Source of the DNA: Mycobacterium hubeiense
GTDB lineage: Bacteria; Actinomycetota; Actinomycetes; Mycobacteriales; Mycobacteriaceae
Length of the DNA stretch: 41,116 nt
Assembly (NCBI RefSeq): GCF_002838065.1
Contig: NZ_PIZU01000031.1
Location: 1 to 41,116, forward strand
Direction: 5' to 3'
Shown: piece by piece, positions 7,098 to 18,094 of the stretch
Layout of the letters: the number at the start of each line of letters is the position of its first letter
Numbering within the stretch: the first letter of the stretch is position 1
The notes under the pieces: model-generated
What the model was told of the DNA's origin: nothing
The model's database searches: none
What the model saw: the letters and a program-made list of their open reading frames with translations, nothing else
Made by a program: the position numbers and the translations under genes

Positions 7098-8702
7098 GTG
7101 ACCATGGAGGCGATACCGATCGGGCGAATCAGCGCGTTCGTGCGCTGGGTCGCGCGCACCCCATGGCCGGTGTTCACCCTTGGCATGCTGCAGGCCGACA
7201 TCATCGGCGCCCTGTTCGTCCTGGGCTTTCTGCGTTTCGGCCTGCCGCCCGAGGACCGCCTTCAGTTGCAGGATCTGCCGGTCTTCAACCTGGCCATCTT
7301 CCTGGGCTATTTGTTCGTGTCGTTCACCATCGCCTCGTATCTGACCCTGCGCATGCTCACGCCGGTCATGCGCTGGCAGCGGCGCGACATGCTGCTCGGC
7401 GACACCGACCCGGCCAGCACCGAGCTGGCCCGCGCCCGCGCGCTGAAGATGCCCTTCTACCGCACCCTGATCAGCGTCACCAACTGGTTCCTGGGCTCCA
7501 TCGTCTTCATCGCGGCCAGCTGGCCGGTCGCGAGCAACTCCGCCCCTGTCGTCGCCGTCGCCACCGGCCTGGGCGCCACCGCGACGGCGATCATCGGCTA
7601 CCTGCAATCGGAGCGGGTGCTGCGTCCAGTGGCCGTGGCCGCGCTGCGCGGCGGCGTGCCGGAGAACTTCCGCGCCCCCGGCGTCATCCTGCGCCAGGTG
7701 CTCACCTGGGTGCTCTCCACCGGCGTGCCGCTGCTGGCGATCATCCTGGCGTTGGTGGCCAGCAAGTTCGAGCTGCTCTCCGCGCCGGCGTCGCGGCTCA
7801 CCACGCCGATCCTGATCCTGGCCGTCGCCGCGCTGGTGATCGGCCTGGCCGGCACCGTGCTGGTCGCGATGTCCATCGCCGACCCTCTGCGCCAATTGCG
7901 CTGGGCCCTGGGCGAAGTGCAGCGCGGCAACTACAACGCGCACATGCAGATCTACGACGCCAGCGAATTGGGCTTGCTGCAAGCCGGATTCAACGACATG
8001 GTGCGCGACCTGGCCGAGCGGCAACGGCTGCGCGACCTGTTCGGCCGCTACGTCGGCGAGGACGTCGCCCGTCGCGCCCTGGAGCGCGGCACCGAGCTCG
8101 GCGGCCAAGAACGCGACGTCGCAGTGCTTTTCGTCGACCTGGTGGGGTCGACGCGGCTCGCGTCCACCATTCCCGCCGCGCAGGTCGTCAATTTGCTCAA
8201 CGAGTTCTTCCGCGTCGTGGTCGACACAGTCAACCGCCACGGCGGCTTCGTCAACAAGTTTCAGGGCGACGCCGCACTTGCCATCTTTGGCGCCCCGATC
8301 GAGCACCCCGACGCCTGCGGCGCCGCGCTCGCGGCCTCGCGTGAGCTGCACGACGAACTGATCGAAGTGCTCGGCACCGACACCGAATTCGGCATCGGCG
8401 TGTCAGCCGGGCGGGCCATCGCCGGGCACATCGGCGCGCAGGCCCGCTTCGAGTACACCGTCATCGGCGATCCGGTCAACGAGGCCGCCCGCCTCACCGA
8501 GCTGGCCAAGCTGGAGGAAGGCCACGTGCTCGCGTCGGCGATCGCCGTCAGCGGCGCGCTCGATGCCGAGGCGCTGTGCTGGGACGTCGGCGAGATCGTC
8601 GAACTGCGCGGCCGCACCGTGCCCACGCAGTTGGCCCGCCCGCTGAATCTGGTGTCTCCGCGAGAGGCCGCCAATGACGTGTCGACCGACGTCACCGGCT
8701 AA
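7098..8702 (+). CDS. Six-helix membrane adenylate cyclase with HAMP domain (Rv3645 homolog)
   Basis: 534 residues; makes cAMP from ATP at the inner membrane. Seen: hydrophobic helices between about residues 25 and 260, a HAMP linker (about 255-310), then a class III cyclase domain. Catalytic residues are all present: metal-binding D347 (FVDLVGST) and D391 (KFQGD), adenine-selecting K387 and D458 (VIGDPVNEAAR), and transition-state N461 and R465. The enzyme is therefore predicted to be an active adenylate rather than guanylate cyclase. In M. tuberculosis the homolog is a major cAMP source linked to fatty-acid control of signalling. Its receptor, Crp, is encoded at 33451 in this same window. 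The GTG start at 7098 is supported by the -10 box just upstream. Confidence 0.93.
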   Translation: MTMEAIPIGRISAFVRWVARTPWPVFTLGMLQADIIGALFVLGFLRFGLPPEDRLQLQDLPVFNLAIFLGYLFVSFTIASYLTLRMLTPVMRWQRRDMLLGDTDPASTELARARALKMPFYRTLISVTNWFLGSIVFIAASWPVASNSAPVVAVATGLGATATAIIGYLQSERVLRPVAVAALRGGVPENFRAPGVILRQVLTWVLSTGVPLLAIILALVASKFELLSAPASRLTTPILILAVAALVIGLAGTVLVAMSIADPLRQLRWALGEVQRGNYNAHMQIYDASELGLLQAGFNDMVRDLAERQRLRDLFGRYVGEDVARRALERGTELGGQERDVAVLFVDLVGSTRLASTIPAAQVVNLLNEFFRVVVDTVNRHGGFVNKFQGDAALAIFGAPIEHPDACGAALAASRELHDELIEVLGTDTEFGIGVSAGRAIAGHIGAQARFEYTVIGDPVNEAARLTELAKLEEGHVLASAIAVSGALDAEALCWDVGEIVELRGRTVPTQLARPLNLVSPREAANDVSTDVTG

Positions 8703-8769
8703 CGCGTTGAGATTGCATCCAGGGCTGCCGATTCCGCGCGATCACGACCCTGAGTGCAATCTCAACGCG
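8703..8769. terminator. Long-arm hairpin between convergent cyclase and topA
   Basis: Perfect 15-bp inverted repeats (8703-8717 CGCGTTGAGATTGCA and 8755-8769) enclose 37 nt. The first arm begins directly after the cyclase stop codon, and the second ends 7 nt short of the topA stop. There is no U-tract on either strand. Position suggests a bidirectional terminator or mRNA-end stabiliser. Confidence 0.6.
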
Positions 8770-8776
8770 GTCCGCG

Positions 8777-11563
<2,787 letters not shown>

Positions 11564-11698
11564 CTTTGCCTACGCTCCACTTCTTCAGTTGCCGTACTGC
11601 GCCGGGGTACTGAGTCGGTGGTGGACCGGCGTGCAAGGCAACTGACAATTTCGCACCCCGCGCGAGCCTACGCAAACTGGCCCCCTCGCAGCGGGGCT

Positions 11699-12289
11699 CT
11701 ATATACGTGGCCATTGCGTCAACGCTTCGGCATTGTCGGGCGGTTCCCCGACGTTCTCTACCAGGCGCGATAGCCGTCGCCGCCCACTGATCCGCAACGC
11801 CGGACGGGCCCCGCGGGTGCCGATCAGCGTCGGTGCGATGCCCACCCGCATCAGGGCCGAGGCGAGCGGCGCGTGTGTGTCGGGGGCGTGCGGATCCAGC
11901 CCCAGCAGGTAGCGGTCGGCTTCGGGGGTGCCCGCGGCCAGCGTCCAGGCTCGCAGCTCCCGCGGCCCGGGCAGCCACTGCGGCGGGACGGTCTTGACCG
12001 CGCCGCGGGTCCAGTCCGCGGCGATGGCCAGCAGCCGCGGGTCGACGGCGGTGCGCACCAGGGGTGTGTTCTCGTCGGTGCGGCCGATCTCGGGCTGCAG
12101 ACCCGCATCGCGGATCATCTCGGCGATGGCCTCGGCCCGCCACAGCGCATCCACCACCACCGAAAGCCGCGCGGCGGGGTCGCTCGCGCCGCCCACCAGC
12201 ACCACCTGACCCGGCGCGGCGAGCAGCCCGGTCAGGTCGGCGACCGCGGGCGGTACCGACTCTGCCGAGAAGAACGACAGCTGGCTCAC
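11699..12289 (-). CDS. Conserved hypothetical protein (Rv3647c homolog)
   Basis: 196 residues, recognised mainly by position next to topA and cspA and by overall likeness to Rv3647c. It begins MSQLSFFSAES and contains a glycine-rich turn (PGQVVLVGGASDPAARL) and an arginine-rich C-terminal part (LRISGRRRLSRLVENVG). No transmembrane helix, signal peptide or catalytic motif is visible. The family is confined to actinobacteria as far as I know, and its function is not established. It is transcribed toward topA across a 135-bp gap in which I see nothing else. Confidence 0.75.
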   Translation of the reverse strand: MSQLSFFSAESVPPAVADLTGLLAAPGQVVLVGGASDPAARLSVVVDALWRAEAIAEMIRDAGLQPEIGRTDENTPLVRTAVDPRLLAIAADWTRGAVKTVPPQWLPGPRELRAWTLAAGTPEADRYLLGLDPHAPDTHAPLASALMRVGIAPTLIGTRGARPALRISGRRRLSRLVENVGEPPDNAEALTQWPRI

Positions 12290-12329
12290 AAACCGACAGT
12301 AAGCCAGCCGGGCAGCCCCGTCAGAAATA

Positions 12330-12372
12330 GAAACGCCCCGCGCGTCCGGATGGACGACGCGGGGCGTTTCTC
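12330..12372. terminator. Strong intrinsic terminator after cspA
   Basis: Arms AGAAACGCCCCGCG (12330-12343) and its perfect complement (12359-12372) enclose a further 5-bp stem (CGTCC/GGACG) with a GGAT loop and one bulged base. The total is about 19 bp. Short T-runs lie on both outer sides. It begins 19 nt downstream of the cspA stop on the minus strand. Confidence 0.85.
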
Positions 12373-12391
12373 AGGCTTGCTGGTCCTGGCT

Positions 12392-12595
12392 TCAGACGGC
12401 CCGAACACCCGTGGCTTGCGGCCCCTTGGGGCTTTGGCCGACCTCGAACTCAACCTTCTGGTTCTCTTCCAGGGTGCGGAAGCCGCTGCCCTGAATCTCC
12501 GTGTAGTGAACGAAGACGTCGGCGGATCCGTCCTCCGGGGCAATGAAGCCGAAGCCCTTCTCCGCGTTGAACCACTTCACAGTTCCCTGTGGCAT
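12392..12595 (-). CDS. cspA: Cold-shock protein, CspA family
   Basis: 67 residues, a single cold-shock OB-fold (Rv3648c homolog) that binds single-stranded RNA and DNA and melts RNA structure. Both RNA-binding motifs are present, KGFGFI and VFVHY, after the typical MPQGTVKWFN start. I chose ATG 12595 over an upstream in-frame start at 12622 because the family begins with MPQGTV. AGAAGGA lies about 11 nt upstream of it. About 300 bp separate it from the divergent helicase gene, leaving room for the long 5' leader often found on cspA mRNAs; I see no specific cold-box there. Confidence 0.95.
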   Translation of the reverse strand: MPQGTVKWFNAEKGFGFIAPEDGSADVFVHYTEIQGSGFRTLEENQKVEFEVGQSPKGPQATGVRAV

Positions 12596-12896
12596 TTCCT
12601 GTTGTTTCCTTCTCTTATTCACCGGGTGCGGTCCACCGTGTTTCGGTACACCGGGCCCGTTCCGACCGCCATACCTCGTGGAGTCGTCGGAACTTGACCC
12701 GACCTACAACTCTCGCAGGAACCGCGATCGCAACGTCGATCCTGCGAGTGCAAATACACGAACACAGAAGCTGCGACCGCCGTAAGTCAATCACGTTCTG
12801 GCCAGCTGCGACAGTCATGGCGCGCTTCGGTTGGGGAAGAATTCACCTACGGGCCCGGCAGACCACCCAGCAAGCACCGCCCCGGAAGGAGTTTTG

Positions 12897-15227
12897 ATGA
12901 CCGAATTCGGCCGCGAGCTGCTGGCTTGCGCGGTCGAAGGCACCGATCCCGACGAGCACCCGCTACGCCACGTGGCCGAGCTGCCGCCCCGCCGGGGGGA
13001 CCCGCAGCCGTGGCCGCAATGGGCCGACTCAGACGTGGTGTCTGCGTTCGTTGATCGGGGCATCACCGGACCGTGGTCGCATCAACTTGCCGCCGCCGAT
13101 CTGGCGCACGCGGGCAGGCACGTGGTGCTGAGCACCGGCACGGCCTCGGGCAAGTCCCTGGGATATCAGCTGCCGATCCTGTGCGCGCTGGCGGGCAATC
13201 CGCGTGCGCGGGCGTTGTACCTCTCACCGACCAAAGCGCTCGGGCACGACCAATTGCGGACGGCGCAGGCGTTGACCGATGCCATCGCGCGGTGTAACGA
13301 CGTCGCGCCCAGCTCCTACGACGGCGACAGTCCCGGCGAGGTGCGGCGATTTGCCCGTGAACGGTCGCGCTGGATCTTCTCCAACCCGGACATGATCCAC
13401 CTGTCGCTGCTGCGCAACCACGCACGCTGGGCGGTGTTTCTGCGCAATCTGCGCTACATCGTCGTCGACGAATGCCATTACTATCGCGGGATTTTCGGCT
13501 CGAACGTGGCGCTGGTGCTGCGGCGGCTGCTCCGGCTTTGCGCCCGCTACTCGGGGGGGTCTTCGGGCCCGACGGTGATCTTCGCCAGCGCCACCACCGC
13601 CGCGCCGGCGGCCACCGCTTCGGAGTTGATCGGGCAGACGGTCGTCGAGGTCACCGAGGACGGCTCACCGCAGGGTGCCCGCACCATCGCGCTGTGGGAG
13701 CCGGCGTTGCGCACCGACCTGGTGGGTGAAAACGGCGCTCCGGTAAGGCGTTCCGCCGGCGCCGAGGCGGCCCGCGTGATGGCCGACCTGATCGCCGAGG
13801 GCGCGCGCACGTTGACGTTCGTCCGGTCCCGTCGCGGCGCCGAGCTCACCGCGCTGGGGGCACGAGCGCGCCTCGAAGACGTGGCGCCGGAGCTGGCGGA
13901 GCGGGTGGCGTCCTACCGCGCCGGTTATCTGGCCGAGGACCGACGGGCGTTGGAGCGCGCACTCGCCGAGGGGGAATTGCGCGGACTGGCGACGACGAAC
14001 GCGTTGGAGCTAGGCGTCGACATCGCGGGGCTGGACGCGGTGGTGATGGCGGGGTTTCCGGGCACCGTCACCTCGTTCTGGCAGCAGGCGGGCCGGTCCG
14101 GGCGTCGCGGTCAGGGCGCGCTGATCGTGCTGATCGCTCGCGACGACCCGCTGGACACCTACCTGGTGCATCATCCGTCGGCGTTGCTGGACAAGCCGAT
14201 CGAACGCGTGGTCATCGACCCTGCCAACCCGTATGTGCTTGGGCCGCAACTGCTCTGCGCGGCAACCGAGTTACCGCTCACCGATGCCGAGGTGCGGATG
14301 TGGAACGCCGAGGCGGTGGCACACTCTCTGGTCGACGACGGACTACTGCGTCGACGCGCCAACGGCTACTTCCCCGCCCCGGGCCTCGACCCGCATCCGG
14401 CGGTGGACATCCGCGGCTCGTCGGGCGGGCAGATCGCGATCCTCGAGGGCGAGACGGGGCGGTTGCTGGGCAGCGCCGGGGTGGGTCAGGCGCCGGCGTC
14501 GGTTCACCCCGGTGCGGTCTATCTACATCAGGGCGAGAGCTTCATCGTGGATTCGCTGGACTTCGAGGCCGGCGTCGCGTTCGTGCACGCGGGCGACCCG
14601 GGCTACACCACCTTCGCGCGGGAACTGACCGACGTGGCCGTCACCGGTTCGGGTGAGCGAAAGACGTTCGGGCCCATCACCATCGGGCTGGTACCGGTGT
14701 CGGTGTCCAACACGGTGATCGGCTATCTGCGCCGCCGACTGGACGGTGAGGTGATCGACTACGTCGAACTCGATATGCCGACGCGCACCCTGGACACCAC
14801 GGCGGTGATGTGCACCATCACGCCGGAAGCGCTGCAGGACAACGGAGTTGAACCGCTTCGGGTGCCAGGCGCGCTGCATGCGGCCGAGCACGCGGCGATC
14901 GGCCTGCTGCCGCTGGTGGCCAGCTGTGACCGCGGCGACATCGGCGGGGTCTCGATGGCGGTGGGCCCGGTGGATGGATTGCCGACCATCTTTGTTTACG
15001 ACGGCTATCCCGGCGGGGCCGGCTTCGCCGATCGCGGTTACCGCCAGATCAACACCTGGTGGGGCGCCACCGCAGCGGCCATCGCGGCGTGCGAGTGCCC
15101 GTCGGGATGTCCGTCGTGTGTGCAGTCGCCGAAGTGCGGCAACGGCAATGATCCGCTCGACAAATCCGGGGCGGTGAGGGTGTTGCGTCTGGTGCTCGGC
15201 GAGCTGGCGGGTCATCTGGGCCGATGA
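12897..15227 (+). CDS. DEAD/DEAH-type DNA helicase with DUF1998 zinc domain (Rv3649/MrfA-like)
   Basis: 776 residues; superfamily 2 helicase. Seen: Walker A STGTASGKS (79-87), a DECH box (Asp191), motif III SATT, ELGVDIAGLDAVV, and motif VI QAGRSGRRGQ. A C-terminal DUF1998-type cysteine cluster follows (CECPSGCPSCVQSPKCGNG, four Cys). The same layout is found in Bacillus MrfA/YprA, which repairs mitomycin-type DNA damage, so a role in DNA repair is likely by homology. The start is ATG 12897, with AAGGAG (12886-12891) 5 nt upstream; an upstream in-frame start at 12831 has no such signal. It is a stand-alone gene, divergent from cspA. Confidence 0.92.
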   Translation: MTEFGRELLACAVEGTDPDEHPLRHVAELPPRRGDPQPWPQWADSDVVSAFVDRGITGPWSHQLAAADLAHAGRHVVLSTGTASGKSLGYQLPILCALAGNPRARALYLSPTKALGHDQLRTAQALTDAIARCNDVAPSSYDGDSPGEVRRFARERSRWIFSNPDMIHLSLLRNHARWAVFLRNLRYIVVDECHYYRGIFGSNVALVLRRLLRLCARYSGGSSGPTVIFASATTAAPAATASELIGQTVVEVTEDGSPQGARTIALWEPALRTDLVGENGAPVRRSAGAEAARVMADLIAEGARTLTFVRSRRGAELTALGARARLEDVAPELAERVASYRAGYLAEDRRALERALAEGELRGLATTNALELGVDIAGLDAVVMAGFPGTVTSFWQQAGRSGRRGQGALIVLIARDDPLDTYLVHHPSALLDKPIERVVIDPANPYVLGPQLLCAATELPLTDAEVRMWNAEAVAHSLVDDGLLRRRANGYFPAPGLDPHPAVDIRGSSGGQIAILEGETGRLLGSAGVGQAPASVHPGAVYLHQGESFIVDSLDFEAGVAFVHAGDPGYTTFARELTDVAVTGSGERKTFGPITIGLVPVSVSNTVIGYLRRRLDGEVIDYVELDMPTRTLDTTAVMCTITPEALQDNGVEPLRVPGALHAAEHAAIGLLPLVASCDRGDIGGVSMAVGPVDGLPTIFVYDGYPGGAGFADRGYRQINTWWGATAAAIAACECPSGCPSCVQSPKCGNGNDPLDKSGAVRVLRLVLGELAGHLGR

Positions 15228-15444
15228 GCCACCCGTAGGTGACGACCGACCCCTCGACGGTCGCCCCCCACGGATCAGCGGCAGGTTCGCTGTTCGAACA
15301 CGCCGAACACACAGACGATTGCGACAACGGTCGGACAACGCGATCCGTTTCCAATCCCGGCAAGCGGGCGCAGTCGCAAAATACCTTGTCTCCAGCGCTT
15401 CCTGCAACTTCAGAGCTGCCTCTCCGACGCTCTTTCGGGACCGG

Positions 15445-15465
15445 AAACTACGGATTCCGTAGGTT
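15445..15465. promoter_or_regulatory. Palindromic candidate operator upstream of the Rv3651-like gene
   Basis: CTACGGA-T-TCCGTAG (15448-15462) is a perfect 7-bp dyad around one base. Adding the flanks, 9 of 10 positions per arm match. It lies about 45 bp before the ATG at 15511, where a repressor would block the promoter. The 283 bp between the helicase stop and this gene otherwise show nothing I can name. Confidence 0.4.
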
Positions 15466-15510
15466 GCTTCAACGGCGATGCTGCGGCCCGCCGGCCGGTA
15501 AAATGCCGCT

Positions 15511-16602
15511 ATGACCCACGACTGGCTGCTCGTGGAGACGCTTGGCAGCGAGCCCGCCGTGGTCGCCAGAGGTCGGCAAACCAAGAACCTCGTCCCGATC
15601 AGCGCGTTTCTGCGACGTAATCCGCACTTGATGGCGATTCAGACGGCCATCGCCGAAACGGTGCGCGCCGGGCAGGGCCTGAGCAGCATCACCCCGAAGA
15701 ACGACCGCGTGATCCGTACCGAGGTGGTCCAAATGTCGGACGGCAAGATCCACGGCGTGCACCTGTGGATCGGCCCACCCGATATGGCGCCGCCGGAGCG
15801 TCCCATCCCCGGTGCGTTGATGTGGGATCTGACGCGGGGCGTCGCCACCGACACCCCGGAGTCGCTGTACAACAGCGGTAAGAATCCCGAGACGGAAGCC
15901 ACGCACGGCCGGGCTTTCGCCGACGATCTGCCGACGCGCGACCTCAACGAGAGTGAAACCAAGGTGCTGTCGATGGCGGTCAAGCCCGAACCGGGCAAGG
16001 CGCTGTGCAGCACCTGGAATGTCGCCGATCAGAACGGCGAGTTGATCACGGTGGGGTTCGTGGCGCGCACCCTGTTGGAGGCCCAGGATGACGGCACCGA
16101 GCGGCTGATCTGCCGCGCCATGAACTGGCGCAGTGAGCAGGACGGACCGGTCGTGGCGCCGGATCACCTGGCCCAGCGAATCATCAACGGGCTGGCCCAA
16201 TCCGGAGTCCATCGCGCGCTGGTCGATCTCGACAACTGGAAGCTGCTGCGGTGGCTCGACGAGCCGGCACCGTTCTTCGACTGGCGGGCCCGTGAGGCAG
16301 GCGAGCCGATGGTGCACCCCGCCGACGCCCGCCATATGGCAAGAATGACAATCGAATTCGCCGACGGGGCCACGTCGGGGGTGCTTCGGCTGCGCTCCGG
16401 TGACGGCTGGACGCCGGTGCACATGACCGTCAACCGCATCGAACTCGAGGACGACACGTACGCCGGATTGGTGGCGCTGCGACTGGCGACCGACGAAGAG
16501 GTCGCCGCCGCCGACCTCGACGTCGATGAGGCCGCATCCGCTACGCCTGCCAAGGTGCTGCGAAAAGCCAAGCGCGCGAAAGTGAAAGCGGCGAAGACCT
16601 AG
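15511..16602 (+). CDS. Tandem sensor-domain protein of unknown output (Rv3651 homolog)
   Basis: 363 residues, recognised as Rv3651-like by position and by its start MTHDWLLVETLG. The M. tuberculosis protein is described as a chain of PAS/GAF-type sensor folds without an output domain, found in mycobacteria and close relatives. I can see soluble alpha/beta sequence such as MSDGKIHGVHLWIGPP and VNRIELEDDTYAGLVAL but no kinase, cyclase or DNA-binding motif. The last 30 residues are a Lys/Arg/Ala-rich basic tail (KVLRKAKRAKVKAAKT), not part of a fold, that could bind nucleic acid. That tail is what has been copied downstream (see repeats). Ligand and partner are unknown. Confidence 0.8.
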   Translation: MTHDWLLVETLGSEPAVVARGRQTKNLVPISAFLRRNPHLMAIQTAIAETVRAGQGLSSITPKNDRVIRTEVVQMSDGKIHGVHLWIGPPDMAPPERPIPGALMWDLTRGVATDTPESLYNSGKNPETEATHGRAFADDLPTRDLNESETKVLSMAVKPEPGKALCSTWNVADQNGELITVGFVARTLLEAQDDGTERLICRAMNWRSEQDGPVVAPDHLAQRIINGLAQSGVHRALVDLDNWKLLRWLDEPAPFFDWRAREAGEPMVHPADARHMARMTIEFADGATSGVLRLRSGDGWTPVHMTVNRIELEDDTYAGLVALRLATDEEVAAADLDVDEAASATPAKVLRKAKRAKVKAAKT

Positions 16603-16604
16603 CC
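16525..16604 (+). repeat. Tail repeat, copy 1 (functional gene end)
   Basis: These 80 bp encode the basic C-terminal tail and stop codon of the Rv3651-like gene. They recur at 17357-17436 with 78 of 80 bases identical, in the same orientation, and as a decayed third copy at 16783-16877. Confidence 0.9.
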
Positions 16605-16638
16605 GCCTTTTGGGGAGAGCGCCGAGTGTGAACTCACT

Positions 16639-16702
16639 GCGTCGAGTGTGCGCCAGCTGCGGTAATTCTCGAAAATCCTCACAGTAGGGGCACACTCGAC
16701 GC
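16639..16702. terminator. Long-arm hairpin downstream of the Rv3651-like gene
   Basis: Arms 16639-16654 and 16687-16702 match at 15 of 16 positions around the core GTCGAGTGTGC, with a 32-nt loop and no U-tract. A related direct copy (CCGAGTGTGAACTC) lies just before, from 16622. It is probably a dispersed intergenic element acting as a terminator. Confidence 0.5.
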
Positions 16703-16782
16703 GGTGACCGCACAGTCGAAGCGAACGACGACGTGGGCCTGTGGCGATGCGTCGATATCCGGTCGCCCCTAGCGCCGCTCGA

Positions 16783-16877
16783 GGTGCTCGACGAGCGATC
16801 CGTGAACGTGGCGACTGAGGCGTGCCGGCCCAAGGTCACCCGAAAGCCAAGCGCGAGGGAAAACGCCGTGAAGTCCT
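16783..16877 (+). pseudogene. Decayed third copy of the Rv3651-like tail
   Basis: Reading EVLDERSVNVATEACRPKV and onward resembles RWLDESAPRADEAVAATPAKV of copy 2. At DNA level CTCGACGAG, CAAGGT and GCCAAGCGCG are shared. Differences are many, so it is older than the copy at 17306-17434. Assignment rests on my alignment by eye. Confidence 0.45.
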
Positions 16878-17099
16878 TTCAGCGACCGGCGACAACGAAC
16901 GCGAATCGGTAACACGCCCGCTCGGCTTGAGGCATGGCTTAACCGCAGACTGCTGGCGCATCGCCGCTCAAGTCATAGAACCTTGTTGCGTGATTGTTTT
17001 GTCGCGGAGACTCGCGCGCTTCGATCGCAGCGGCCAGGGAACGTTCTGCACGCCGGCGCGTGTCGCCGAGACCTAATCGACTTACTTAACACCACATCA

Positions 17100-17294
17100 A
17101 TGTTGCTACTCGTGTGGCTGGTGATCGATTTGCCCGAACACGCCACCCACCAGCCCGCCGTTTTCGGCGCGCTAATGTCCGCAGCTGCAACCGCTTTCGC
17201 CGTCGCCGACTACCGCCCTCTGCGCGGAGCGCTTTGGTTTCCACCCATCAACCTCAGCGAACCAACCCGCGCGAGTATCCCCGATTTAGTTTAG
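17100..17294 (+). CDS. Possible small membrane protein or remnant
   Basis: An open frame of 64 codons from ATG 17100 with two hydrophobic stretches, LLLVWLVIDL and AVFGALMSAAATAFAVA, then DYRPLRGALWFPP. The amphipathic look is protein-like, but I know no homolog and see no ribosome site. It sits in an 830-bp scar between gene relics, so it may be a fragment of a lost gene. I see nothing else in the surrounding 16880-17300. Confidence 0.25.
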   Translation: MLLLVWLVIDLPEHATHQPAVFGALMSAAATAFAVADYRPLRGALWFPPINLSEPTRASIPDLV

Positions 17295-17305
17295 GTTCAC
17301 GATAG

Positions 17306-17434
17306 CGGTTGAGCGCTCAGCGCTACCGGTGGCTCGACGAGTCGGCACCGCGAGCCGATGAGGCCGTAGCCGCTACGCCTGCCAAGGTGCTGCGAAAAGC
17401 CAAGCGCGCGAAAGTGAAAGCGGCGAAGACCTAG
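17306..17434 (+). pseudogene. Rv3651-like gene tail remnant (copy 2)
   Basis: After an in-frame stop at 17303-17305 the frame reads RWLDESAPRADEAVAATPAKV and then the same basic tail to TAG 17432-17434. Relative to the intact gene it joins the region around 16250-16272 (22 of 23 bases identical) to 16525-16604 (78 of 80), with 82 codons deleted in frame between them. There is no start codon with a ribosome site, and the rest of the gene is absent. Its TAG lies in CTAG, whose other strand is the stop codon of the minus-strand TadE-like gene. Confidence 0.8.
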
Positions 17435-17436
17435 CC
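17357..17436 (+). repeat. Tail repeat, copy 2
   Basis: Direct repeat of 16525-16604 differing at 2 of 80 positions, lying 832 bp downstream. Such high identity implies a recent duplication or gene conversion. Confidence 0.9.
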
Positions 17437-17868
17437 TTCGGCCGGGCCGGCCCGTGCCCCGGCGCGTGCCGGACCCACGCCCCATCGGCCCAGCGCGACC
17501 CGGGCGTCCACGGTGACGACGACGTCGAGTCCGTCCACCACACAGCCCACGACCCGGGTGTGCATCGCCTCGGCGATCCGCGACGCCTGCCCGCATGCCG
17601 CGTCGTCACCCGTCGCCAGGTGCCCGGCCGCCGCCAGCGCCGCCAGATCCGCCGCTGCCTGGGCCCGGTGGCGGGCGATCACCGCAGCCCCGACGTAACT
17701 CCCGCCGACGGTCACCGTCACCAGTACCGCGATCATCGCGGCGGCGATCAGTGTCGCCGAACCGCCTTCGTCACATACCGGGCTCGACCGCGGCCACGGC
17801 TTGAGCCGTGATCGCCAGCCCCGGCAACAGGTTCGAGCGCGCCACGACCCGCGCGACCACCATGTCAC
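17431..17868 (-). CDS. TadE-like pilus/secretion protein (Rv3654c homolog)
   Basis: About 145 residues. The recognisable part is DEGGSATLIAAAMIAVLVTV followed by RHRAQAAADLAALAAA, the N-terminal signal-like helix and 'AQAAADLAALAAA' motif of Rv3654c-type, Flp/Tad-associated minor proteins. A Cys pair (DAACGQA and VVGCVVDG) may form a disulfide. The start is uncertain: no ATG precedes DEGG closely, and the nearest in-frame start is GTG at 17868, about 100 nt inside the upstream tadE-like gene. It is last in the tad operon. Its stop lies in the CTAG that ends the copied gene tail on the other strand, and the last 15 residues (GPARAGARAGPAEG) are low-complexity. Confidence 0.75.
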   Translation of the reverse strand: MTWWSRGSWRARTCCRGWRSRLKPWPRSSPVCDEGGSATLIAAAMIAVLVTVTVGGSYVGAAVIARHRAQAAADLAALAAAGHLATGDDAACGQASRIAEAMHTRVVGCVVDGLDVVVTVDARVALGRWGVGPARAGARAGPAEG

Positions 17869-18094
17869 CGTCTCGTCGCAGCTCCACCGACGCACCGTGC
17901 GGCGCGATGCCGCGGGCGGCGCCCGTCGCCGCGCCGCCGTCGCCACGGGCCGCCAACCGCGCGGCTTCGCGGGCCGCGTCGACACACCGCACCTGCATCG
18001 ACACCACGGCGAGGCCGGACATGCACAGCACCAGCGCAACCACCAGCGCGGCGATCGCGAAGGCCGCCTCGACCGTGACGGCTCCCGCATCACC
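17771..18094 (-). CDS. TadE-like protein with no visible start codon (Rv3655c homolog)
   Basis: The frame encodes GDAGAVTVEAAFAIAALVVA, a TadE-type N-terminus with prepilin-like G, then VTVE before a membrane helix. A conserved MQVRCVDAAREAARLAARGD segment and a C-terminal SNLLPGLAITAQAVA follow. It is predicted to be a pseudopilin-like envelope protein of the Tad system. No in-frame ATG, GTG or TTG exists between the membrane helix and a point well inside the preceding gene's leader. GTGATG at 18088-18093 is in the other frame, so one extra base (GTGGATG) would restore a start. The coordinate 18094 marks the first conserved codon, not a proven start. Confidence 0.7.
   Translation of the reverse strand, partial: GDAGAVTVEAAFAIAALVVALVLCMSGLAVVSMQVRCVDAAREAARLAARGDGGAATGAARGIAPHGASVELRRDGDMVVARVVARSNLLPGLAITAQAVAAVEPGM

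Noticed and set aside
15239..15514. 91-codon frame between the helicase and the Rv3651-like gene
   Set aside because: No ribosome site, no protein-like composition, and it overlaps the palindrome and the start of the next gene.
15469..16839. Minus-strand 456-codon frame opposite the Rv3651-like gene
   Set aside because: His/Arg/Gln-rich antisense shadow. The plus-strand protein is recognisable and syntenic.
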